A stretch of 13,326 bases of DNA from Saccoglossus kowalevskii. Taxonomy: Eukaryota; Hemichordata; Enteropneusta; Harrimaniidae. The stretch is from assembly GCF_000003605.2 (NCBI RefSeq), contig NW_003137821.1, forward strand, positions 1 through 13,326. Direction: 5' to 3'. The notes beneath the pieces were generated by a model that saw only the letters and a list, made by a program, of their open reading frames with translations, was not told where the DNA came from and did no database searches. The position numbers and the translations under genes are program-made. Positions within the stretch are counted from its first letter, which is position 1. Every line of letters begins with the position of its first letter. Positions 8,601 to 13,326 of the stretch are shown here, in pieces.

Positions 8601-10882
8601 AATAAATAATCGACGTCGTCGGGAAAGAAAGGTCGCCGTGACCAGATTTGGTGGTTCCGAACGGGGCTGGAAACATCATGCATTTTTGAATCTAAATTAC
8701 CACATGAAAACCTATTTGGCTGGAGAATAAAATATCCCCAAATACAGAAACAACAATTTCGGGTACATAAACTAGTTGAATACTAAATGCATAATACATC
8801 ACAGAAATGGTGTTTGGTAGACGTGGCTGAACATAAAAAGACATGCTTACAAACACAGTAAACACTAGCATGGTTTGTTGTACATGGCGATTCGACATTC
8901 ACAGAGTATGAACAACTCAGTATAGTGCTCTCATTTCCCAAACAGTCAACGTTACTTATCAATGCAAGGCTGCCATCATGAAAGCTTCCCATTTGCATCG
9001 CACCAGGAAAACCTACAATTTACAATTACAATAATATAATTGATAAGATATGTTGAAAAAATACAGGGAAGGCAACTTGTCAAATTGTTAGATGAAAATC
9101 TGATAACGAAATAAAAAACACAATGTTTTTCACTCTTTACCTAAACTTTTGCACGTGACTTCCGCGTCTTCGAAATCGAGCCCATCGTTACAAATTGCAG
9201 TCCATGTACCATTAAGTAAAACTTCTACACGACCTTCAAATGGGGTTTCGCCATCTACAAGTCGAATATTCTCACCTGTAGGTAAAAAAAGAAAAGAGAT
9301 TTAGGGCGGATGAAGTGTATATTTATAGAAATATTTATATAAATGTTGGGTTCAGGTTTGTATTTTCAATCGGTGACACATAATTCACCTATAATGTGTT
9401 AAACAAAAAGGCGAAATTATTATACGTGAGAATCTGTAAACATTTGCGAACTACCAGCGTCGCCAGTGGCAGTGCTTTAGTGGGAATATGCCAATAACAA
9501 ATATTCATACCTCCCTTTTATGAATAACAAATCTAAAACAACTCATTAAAAATAACGACACAGTTCCGTTTTCCCATTGTCACCTGGAAATTGTAAAACA
9601 CACGTTCTTCCATAATGGTTCATTTGTGATTATTATTTTAATGTTATAATAACTATTAATTATTCAGTGTATTGATAGAAGGAATGTTTGTTCGCAGGAT
9701 TTAACAGTATGCTCACTCTGTCTTAAACAATGTGTTTTGATTTGATAACCCAGGACTAATAAATAAAAGAATGTTGTGGTAGTACAACTTGGACCATCAG
9801 CCAGGACGGCGACTGAATGTTGTATAATGGTTTAAATTTCGTCTTATTAGCGTTATCTCTGGTAACCGGGGATCGATACGTCCGCAACCCGTTCGACCAA
9901 GCAAGTACAAAACACAGAGATGGAATCCTGTCAACCTCTTAGTCTCAACGCCACGTGGAGAGCTCGCCAAGGCTGGCTCGCCTCACCGAGCACACCCCAA
10001 GACTGACCCAAGACTAGCTTTATTCACTTCTCAAAACTTTAACCTATCACATGGAAGTTTAAGAGCTCGAGGCGTGGCCTCCACACATTCCGTTCGCATG
10101 TAGCCAATCACCGAAGTACTTAACACGTCATATATAATTGATTAATTGTCCTGTACATTAAGAGAGTACACATACAAAACTGTCAGGAATAACGATCTGT
10201 AAGCAAAGTTTATATCGTAATTAGTTCCAATCACTGACTCGACTACCGCCTGGTACGTCGTATAAGCCGAATGATAACAGGTTATGGGAGAGTGTTGAAT
10301 GATATCAACCAGCACTGCACTAGAAACCAGCTATCAAGTCTGTATCAAGACACATGGAAATAAATTCATGACAGTTTTACAGACGTGAGGTGTCCTCGCA
10401 CACAATATTCCCACCCTCACCAAGTACGTTAATTTTTGTCATCAATAGTTTAGTGTGAATGTAAGGCTGATAATGAGTAGAACCCTTGAAGGTAGGAGTT
10501 ATACACTCGTACATTGTATCGTGATTTACACAGAGCATAATAGAATGCATGGTCTAGAGGTCACACATTCCGATCGTTATTAATGCACGATTTCAATGAT
10601 AGGGGTTGAAATTATATATACACTGGCTGGCACTGACTGCTGAATATACAAAGACCATATTTTTCACAGTCGGTACGTAACTAAATCAGTATTACATTCC
10701 AAGCAGCGACAAAATGAGCTTATGTAACAGTTTTCAAACTCCAGTGATAACATATTCTATATCGTGCTATCATTTGCCAGTGGTGTTGTTGTTTTCCTAT
10801 TCGACATTCAATTGTACTTACCTCTGATAGCAAGGATTTGATAAGTCAAACAGAGAACAATAAACTCCTTCGATTTTTTCAT
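4784..10882 (-). CDS. SRCR-WSC-CUB-EGF-EGF type I receptor with tyrosine-motif tail (nine exons, complete)
   Basis: Joining 10882-10822, 9275-9141, 9012-8851, 8431-8165, 7550-7203, 6922-6683, 6539-6441, 6070-5986 and 5681-4784 gives 2295 nt, 764 aa plus stop, with no internal stop. Domains by residue: signal peptide 1-20, group A SRCR ~22-119, WSC ~120-208, CUB ~210-324, two EGF-like ~328-404, Ser/Thr stalk 405-437, membrane helix ~438-462 with RTKK stop-transfer, cytoplasmic tail 463-764. Every junction before the membrane exon is phase 1, typical of shuffled extracellular modules. Known of these families: SRCR, CUB and EGF bind protein or microbial ligands; WSC is a putative carbohydrate-binding module. 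Inference: a cell-surface recognition receptor signalling through phosphotyrosine. I know no named gene with this order; WSC-CUB recalls Kremen. A divergent paralogue starts at 12707. Confidence 0.9.
5198..5422 (-). repeat. Three in-frame 75-bp coding repeats (25 aa each)
   Basis: Successive units in the tail exon begin EGLVDNLIYD, EGFIDNSIYD and EGFVDNNIYD, and continue with a T-E-(T/A)-x-R-V element. The tyrosines fall exactly 25 residues apart (561, 586, 611). More diverged copies of the core recur later as GFVDNIVYESL (~690-697) and GFVANSLYVSL (~731-740). Units 2 and 3 share long identical DNA runs (for example TCTCCGAAATCGTAAAT on the + strand), pointing to fairly recent slippage that multiplied a phosphotyrosine motif. 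Confidence 0.9.
5682..5985 (-). other. Intron 8 of the receptor gene
   Basis: Bounded by a GTAAGC donor (5985-5980) and TTTCAG acceptor (5682-5684 side). It holds two copies of a short block TATGTGACGTAACATC(A/C)AAATC-like sequence about 166 bp apart (TGACGTAA at 5746-5753 and 5912-5919). No coding content is supported. Confidence 0.85.
5986..6070 (-). CDS. Exon 8: transmembrane helix (functional copy)
   Basis: A CATTTTAG acceptor leads in phase 1 into GGAVGGGVAVTVVVV, then ILIILVAVVL and the basic stop-transfer RTKK; a GTAAGC donor follows in phase 2, matching exon 9. The helix spans residues ~438-462. Its N-terminal half is glycine-rich with overlapping small-xxx-small spacing (G438/G442, G439/G443, A440/G444), which can favour helix packing. 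This is the only one of three near-identical copies that keeps the donor and RTKK, so it must be part of the full-length mRNA. Confidence 0.9.
6126..6200 (-). pseudogene. Duplicate transmembrane exon, copy 2 (native donor lost)
   Basis: It has the same acceptor as exon 8 (exon edge at 6200) and encodes the same helix with two changes near the end (FVAGD for LVAVV). The breakpoint removed the native donor and RTKK. Running from this acceptor to the exon 8 donor makes a 215-nt exon that shifts frame; exon 9 would then be read as AQTQTLTRWVY and onward to TGA after 19 codons. The stop lies in the last exon, so the mRNA could escape nonsense-mediated decay and give a membrane receptor lacking the tyrosine tail. 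A GTAAGG lies 25 nt before the next acceptor, too short for an ordinary intron. Confidence 0.75.
6256..6330 (-). pseudogene. Duplicate transmembrane exon, copy 3 (native donor lost)
   Basis: Acceptor edge at 6330; the helix reads as in exon 8 except FVAVV for LVAVV and HTKN for RTKK. Use of this acceptor with the exon 8 donor gives a 345-nt exon with an in-frame TAA at 6121-6119, about 133 nt before the last exon junction. By the usual 50-55 nt rule such an mRNA would be a nonsense-mediated decay target. It is the acceptor closest to exon 7 (110-nt intron), so it would compete with the functional site. Confidence 0.75.
6441..6539 (-). CDS. Exon 7: Ser/Thr-rich juxtamembrane stalk
   Basis: TTTTGTAG acceptor and GTAAGT donor, phase 1 to phase 1, 33 codons. 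The peptide begins DSVIPTSSTRTTVHFTISAR, followed by an acidic SENDNDDKK. The Ser/Thr content of the first half suits an O-glycosylated spacer; the charged second half lies just outside the membrane. No cysteine and no domain were recognised. A symmetric exon of this kind could be skipped without frame change. Confidence 0.85.
6683..6922 (-). CDS. Exon 6: two EGF-like domains
   Basis: The acceptor is placed at TATGCAG (exon edge 6922), not the nearer TTTACAG, because only the former keeps phase 1; the latter would meet a stop at once. EGF 1 has six cysteines beginning CDSFPCRNEGTC and ending CRC...GWGGTTC. EGF 2 has six from CQSNPCLNDRTC to CDC...IGQHC. Neither starts with the acidic D-x-D/N-E pattern of calcium-binding EGF domains. 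The donor is GTACTG, the least canonical of the gene. The domains probably act as a spacer or protein-binding element next to the stalk. Confidence 0.9.
7203..7550 (-). CDS. Exon 5: CUB domain
   Basis: The exon begins after a CTATAG acceptor and ends at GTAAAG, phase 1 both sides, 116 codons. It opens SRCGGSFTDPEGWIFSQNF, continues with KCLWTV, and closes with GFVVFYE, which are the expected CUB landmarks (opening Cys-Gly-Gly, N-F-P for the usual N-Y-P, C-x-W, closing G-F-x-x-x-Y). Only the first cysteine pair is present; the second pair of vertebrate CUBs is absent. Several N-x-S/T sites are seen (NLS, NIS, NST, NNT). CUB domains bind protein partners. Directly after WSC, it repeats the WSC-CUB order of Kremen. 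Confidence 0.9.
7551..8164 (-). other. Intron 4 of the receptor gene
   Basis: 614-bp intron with GTGAGT donor and CTATAG acceptor. An open + strand frame at 7792-8028 has no recognisable features and is not called. No repeat or regulatory site was identified. Confidence 0.85.
8165..8431 (-). CDS. Exon 4: WSC domain
   Basis: TATTTAG acceptor, GTGAGT donor, phase 1 both sides, 89 codons. It starts YPGYAGCFSDNGRHPLYG and runs through GCINHCKSKSY, ECRCSDDLPG, a C-x3-C, and CGGPDASSVYNS. These match the WSC signature of eight cysteines with Y-x-G-C at the start and C-G-G near the end. WSC modules are found in yeast stress sensors, polycystin-1 and Kremen; carbohydrate binding is proposed for the family. 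It abuts the last cysteine of the SRCR domain with almost no linker, so the two may pack together. Confidence 0.92.
8432..8850 (-). other. Intron 3 of the receptor gene
   Basis: 419 bp with GTAAGC donor and TATTTAG acceptor. Four AGATAA motifs lie within 36 bp (8449-8484, + strand), matching the GATA-factor consensus WGATAR. A short CpG-rich patch (about 8609-8640) is otherwise unexplained. Confidence 0.8.
8851..9012 (-). CDS. Exon 3: second half of the SRCR domain
   Basis: TTGTAG acceptor, GTAAGC donor, phase 1 both sides, 54 codons. The peptide reads GFPGAMQMGSFHDGSLAL, then ISNVDCLGNESTILSCSYSV, and ends NHASVYCV. The D-C-x-G-x-E-x-x-x-x-x-C core and the closing V-Y-C match SRCR. Together with exon 2 the domain has six cysteines and is split over two exons, both hallmarks of group A SRCR. 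An N-x-S site (NES) is present. Confidence 0.92.
9141..9275 (-). CDS. Exon 2: first half of the SRCR domain
   Basis: CTACAG acceptor, GTAAAG donor, phase 1 both sides, 45 codons. It reads ENIRLVDGETPFEGRVEVL, then NGTWTAICNDGLDFEDAEV and TCKSL. The IRLVDG opening, GRVEV strand, C-N-D-G, D-A-x-V-x-C and K-S-L-G are the standard SRCR landmarks. NGT is an N-glycosylation site. Scavenger-receptor cysteine-rich domains bind bacterial, polyanionic or protein ligands. Confidence 0.93.
9276..10821 (-). other. Intron 1 of the receptor gene
   Basis: 1546-bp intron with a GTAAGT donor. Its donor-proximal ~180 bp (from 10821 down to 10640) belong to the inverted duplication shared with the right-hand gene. 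An interspersed repeat occupies about 9960-10373. The rest (9290-9780) shows nothing recognisable. Confidence 0.85.
9960..10373 (+). repeat. Interspersed repeat, copy A (unclassified)
   Basis: The stretch aligns in direct orientation with 11883-12333. Shared blocks in order are CCCAAGACT units, CTTTATTCA(C/T)TT with TCAAAACT, AGCCAATCAC, AAGTACT, A(C/A)ACGTCATAT, TTGATTAAT, AACTGTCAG, TCGTAATTAGTTCCAA(A)TCACTGA and AAATTCATGACA. Divergence is substantial with many indels. No open frame, target duplication or terminal repeat could be fixed, so the element class is unknown. It may extend left to about 9790. Confidence 0.75.
10822..10882 (-). CDS. Exon 1: signal peptide
   Basis: The ATG at 10882-10880 opens MKKSKEFIVLCLTYQILAI and a GTAAGT donor follows after one base of the next codon. 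Lysines, then a hydrophobic core, then small residues fit a signal peptide. An in-frame TAA lies 21 nt upstream, so this is the first possible start in frame. Phase 1 agrees with exon 2. The paralogous exon at 12707 shares the design and the flanking sequence, which supports this exon independently. Confidence 0.88.
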
Positions 10883-11060
10883 AATTACACAGCTGTTTAG
10901 TTACCGACGTCTGTGACAGGTTGAACAGTTTTTCTCCATAATACGCACTATATATTAAGTAGATCCGCTTTCCATTCAATCCACAAATGTCAATGATAAT
11001 TGCTACGAAATTGCACAGGAAGTTCCGGGTTCATCGCCCAGCGTGAAAACTAGTAACGGA
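10883..11060 (-). promoter_or_regulatory. Probable core promoter and 5' UTR of the receptor gene
   Basis: A TATATAG lies at 10954-10948, about 66 bp before the ATG, which would place transcription start near 10920-10925 and give a short 5' UTR. A match to the c-Rel/NF-kB consensus HGGARNYYCC (CGGAACTTCC, - strand) is at 11027-11018, inside a block identical to the divergent gene's promoter. This is sequence inference only. Confidence 0.45.
11018..11046. promoter_or_regulatory. Conserved promoter block with Rel-like site, left arm
   Basis: 24 bp (11023-11046) are identical, in inverse orientation, to 12487-12510, in arms that otherwise differ often. The adjoining site is CGGAACTTCC here and CGGAATTTCC in the other arm; both fit HGGARNYYCC although the central bases changed. 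Confidence 0.45.
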
Positions 11061-11168
11061 TAACCACCGACCATCATTTTCGACTCTCTGTATCATTGCG
11101 GATACGTTATACATATCCTCGTGAACCAACACATGTATTATTGTGAATCGCGTTGTATGCATATAGAT

Positions 11169-12373
11169 CATCATATTTGATATAACACTGAGTAAGTGTC
11201 GTACGCATCCTTGAATAAGTCTCGCTAAAATGTCAACTCGATTAACTCTCGCTAGTGCATATTAACGGCCGACAGAAGGATTAACCCACAATTTAAGGTC
11301 ACCCCTGCTGAAAAATGTTATAGCCATTTCCCCACGCAAATCTTTTCGATTAGTAAGTGTCGCTAAAAAACTTAGCAGACGAGTAGTCGGCTTACCTCGT
11401 ATCCGACAGACTAAGAATACTATCAAATACGCTTCACCTGTATGTGTAACTGTTTCGTTTTCGGAAACCCATGTTAACAATTAGAGACAATCGTCAGCGT
11501 CAATTCCAGAAAATTACTGACTTATTTTAATTAATGACAATTCTAGATAGGCGAACACTGTTTTTACTACTAAGTTAAAAGTTAAAAGCAGCAGGAAGGG
11601 GAGCGATTCAACACAGAACAAGAACAAAATAATGTCCTCGTCTGCAGTTGATCAGATAACACTTCGTTGACTATCACGGGGAAACTCTTCTCTCCGGGGT
11701 TCTTCACACGTGCCAGGGGGGAATCTCGTCTCGTCTCTCTATCGCGTCCCTTTGAGGTACGGGATCGGGGAAGTCACTTTAACTTTACAGTCAAATAAGA
11801 CACACACAACGAAATACGTTTCAGCTCTCGTCTTAGTCGGTCAATCGAGCACTCTATAAGACACAGCGCCCTGGGAAAAAATCCCCAAGACTATCGCAAG
11901 GCTGAACCAAGACTCGCCCAAGACTGGACTGCCTCAAGGCTCGCCCCAGGACTGGACTCTCGACTGCGTCTACCTTGGTGTACTCTTCAAGACCAACTCA
12001 AACTCTCTTTATTCATTTTCAAAACTCTAACCAATTACAAAACAGTAAAACAACTCTAGGGCGTAACTTTCAATCATAAAGCCAATCACACTAAGTACTG
12101 AATACGTCATATCTTTTGATTAATCGTTCACTACATTAATAACTACGGATACCAACTGTCAGAAATCGTAGTCAGAATAGTGACGGTTATCTCGTAATTA
12201 GTTCCAAATCACTGAGCCAAGTTCCGTCCAAAACTTAAAATAGGCCTAAACGATGACAGACATAACACAGCAATTCGCTCGTAATCAGCTAATTAAGTCG
12301 GTCAACAGATACGCAAAAACAAATTCATGACATGACTCCAGAATATGATATTCACTAAGACTACCTCACTATA
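11169..12373. other. Spacer between the inverted arms
   Basis: About 1.2 kb with no supported gene. The left third (11169-11590) shows nothing recognisable; the open frame at 11262-11480 on the - strand lacks features. The rest is interspersed repeat copy B. Confidence 0.6.
11681..12333 (+). repeat. Interspersed repeat, copy B (unclassified)
   Basis: Its right part (11883-12333) aligns with copy A at 9960-10373 and its left edge (11681-11726) aligns with the last 42 bases of the window. It contains an irregular run of CCAAGACTGG-like units (about 11883-11990). There is no coding capacity, so it is probably a non-autonomous element. It ends about 40 bp from the right inverted arm. Confidence 0.7.
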
Positions 12374-12486
12374 ATCTATATGCATACAGAGTGATCCACA
12401 ATGATATGTTAATTGGGCTTTGGTTTATTGGGTATGTATTGACATATTGACAAAAGTTATGGTGGGTGGTTATTCGTTAGTACTTC

Positions 12487-12515
12487 TCACGCTGGGCGAT
12501 GAACCCGGAATTTCC
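12487..12515. promoter_or_regulatory. Conserved promoter block with Rel-like site, right arm
   Basis: The 24 bp at 12487-12510 are identical to the left arm and run into CGGAATTTCC (12506-12515), a fit to HGGARNYYCC, about 190 bp before the paralogue's ATG. The TATA-like sequence of the left promoter is not conserved here. Confidence 0.45.
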
Positions 12516-12706
12516 TCTGCGATAAATAACACAATTTTCTTCTGTAGATAGAATATATCAAAGCATACACTTATTTCGTAGCAAGTATGAGGCGTCATTG
12601 ACATTAGTGTGTCGAATAACAAGCGGAATAACAGTGGAATACAGGTCAATACAGTGCGTATTTTGTAGATTTTAAAAAGAAGGTTCAGCCTATGAGTTTT
12701 GTGATT

Positions 12707-12774
12707 ATGACAAATTTAGAGAAGTTATTTGTTTTCGTCTGTTTGTCTTATGAACTCTTATATAGATATCAGAG
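12707..12774 (+). CDS. Exon 1 (signal peptide) of a divergent paralogous receptor gene, partial
   Basis: The ATG at 12707 opens MTNLEKLFVFVCLSYELL, then YRYQR, followed by a GTGAGT donor. DNA and peptide resemble exon 1 of the left gene (CTGTTTG(A/T)CTTAT, ATCAGAG at the donor), and homology continues upstream and into the intron. A second in-frame ATG lies 15 nt upstream (12692), so the start may be five codons earlier. The donor is in phase 2, against phase 1 in the left gene, because of a net 4-nt difference late in the exon. Either the next exon differs or the gene is damaged. The remaining exons lie outside the window. Confidence 0.65.
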
Positions 12775-13326
12775 GTGAGTTCACTTTCTGTTTGAACACA
12801 AGCAAAAGTTCGAGAGGAACAACAACACCGACAGCCAAGTATGGGTGAAACAATATAGGGTGTATGTTAAAACAAACGTTTAATGAGTTTGATTGGTGTT
12901 TATACAGGCGTATTGGGTGCAGGCGAGGTTGGAAGGAGAATGTAACTTACACGAACTGATTATGAAAAATACGGTCTTTATGTATTCAGTAACACAAGGA
13001 CGTTCATTTAATGTGTTCTGCTTCTGCCGTGCGGATGTTGAATATTCATTACACGTATTAGTGCCAGGCAATGTCTATATAGTCTGGAGTGTTTTGTCTG
13101 CTGTGTTATTTACTATCTAATGTATTCTTTATACGTTATTGTGCAACAGTGTCAACTCTGACCTTATCCATTGTGACACCATTGAAAACGTGTATTGATA
13201 ACACCGAGGATGTGTGAATTATATACACTGCAAACTATCTTGCTTTGTGTACAATCACTATACATGAATGTAATGAATGAAAATGAAATCTCTCTCTAGG
13301 GTTCTCACACGTGTCATGGGGAATCT
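12775..13326 (+). other. Start of intron 1 of the divergent paralogue
   Basis: No SRCR-like exon is present before the window ends, as expected since the left gene's first intron is 1546 bp. The first ~215 bp match the left gene's intron 1 in patches (AACAACAACACC, GAAAAATA(T/C)GGTCTTT). The overlapping open frames at 12880-13120 on both strands are featureless. Confidence 0.6.
13285..13326 (+). repeat. Interspersed repeat, copy C (left edge only)
   Basis: GAAATCTCTCTCTAGGGTTC and the following CACACGTG(T/C)CA and GGGGAATCT align with 11681-11726 in copy B, same orientation. The element continues past the window. Confidence 0.5.

Larger units (their letters stand above)
10640..11168. repeat. 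Inverted duplication, left arm (promoter, exon 1 and start of intron 1)
   Basis: The reverse complement of this segment aligns with 12374-12989. Matching blocks include ATCTATATGCATACA, GGTGGTTAT(C/T)CGTTA, a 24-bp identical block (11023-11046), ATTTCGTAGCAA, CATTGACATT, CAGTGCGTATT-like sequence, the first coding exon, AACAACAACACC and GAAAAATA(T/C)GGTCTTT. It carries the 5' end of the receptor gene, so the duplication includes regulatory and coding sequence. Confidence 0.85.
12374..12989. repeat. Inverted duplication, right arm
   Basis: The partner of 10640-11168 in opposite orientation. It is ~90 bp longer, mainly through an insertion around 12522-12575 between the TTTCC block and ATTTCGTAGCAA. 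It contains the first exon of the divergent paralogue and the start of its intron 1. Confidence 0.85.

Noticed and set aside
9850-9900. tRNA-like B-box (GGGGATCGATACGTCC) suggesting a tRNA-derived SINE
   Set aside because: It is a poor match to GGTTCGANTCC and no A-box or cloverleaf could be drawn, so the repeat is left unclassified.
12880-13120. Overlapping open frames on both strands at the right end
   Set aside because: They fall in intron 1 of the divergent paralogue, share patches with the left gene's intron and have no domain.

Overview
This is a stretch of an animal nuclear genome, not bacterial. Genes are split into short exons with GT..AG introns, intergenic DNA is AT-rich, and the domain set (SRCR, WSC, CUB, EGF) is metazoan extracellular. 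Lineage-specific SRCR/EGF receptors and lack of compaction suggest a marine invertebrate, most likely a mollusc or another lophotrochozoan. That placement is inference; nothing in the window fixes the species.

Layout. (1) 211-327, + strand: last coding exon of a neighbouring membrane protein. Its short acidic tail ends in a DXXLL-type trans-Golgi/endosome sorting signal. Its 3' UTR or flank follows, with a 126-bp tandem duplication (1755-2016). (2) About 2.2-3.8 kb: no supported gene. Two weak + strand candidate exons lie at 3788-3913 and 4116-4231. (3) 4784-10882, - strand: a complete nine-exon gene reconstructed here. It encodes a 764-aa type I receptor: signal peptide, SRCR (group A, two exons), WSC, CUB, two EGF-like domains, Ser/Thr stalk, transmembrane helix, and a ~300-residue acidic tail with repeated NxxY and ITIM-like tyrosine motifs. 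All junctions up to the membrane helix are phase 1, and the frame is open throughout. (4) 10883-12706: a ~1.8-kb shared upstream region. (5) 12707-12774, + strand: first exon (signal-peptide type) of a divergent paralogue whose remainder lies beyond the window.

Three structural points stand out. The transmembrane exon sits in a 130-bp tandem array of three near-identical units, but only the copy nearest the tail keeps the native splice donor. Choice among three identical acceptors would therefore decide between a full signalling tail, a short tail and a transcript likely to be degraded. Second, promoter, first exon and start of intron 1 are present twice as an inverted duplication (10640-11168 and 12374-12989), making a head-to-head receptor pair. 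A short block holding a Rel/NF-kB-like site is identical in both arms. Third, related interspersed repeats lie before, between and after the arms, all in the same orientation.

The receptor's WSC-CUB order recalls Kremen proteins (kringle-WSC-CUB-TM) with the kringle replaced by SRCR, and the tail looks built for phosphotyrosine signalling. A role in pathogen or ligand recognition is plausible but inferred.
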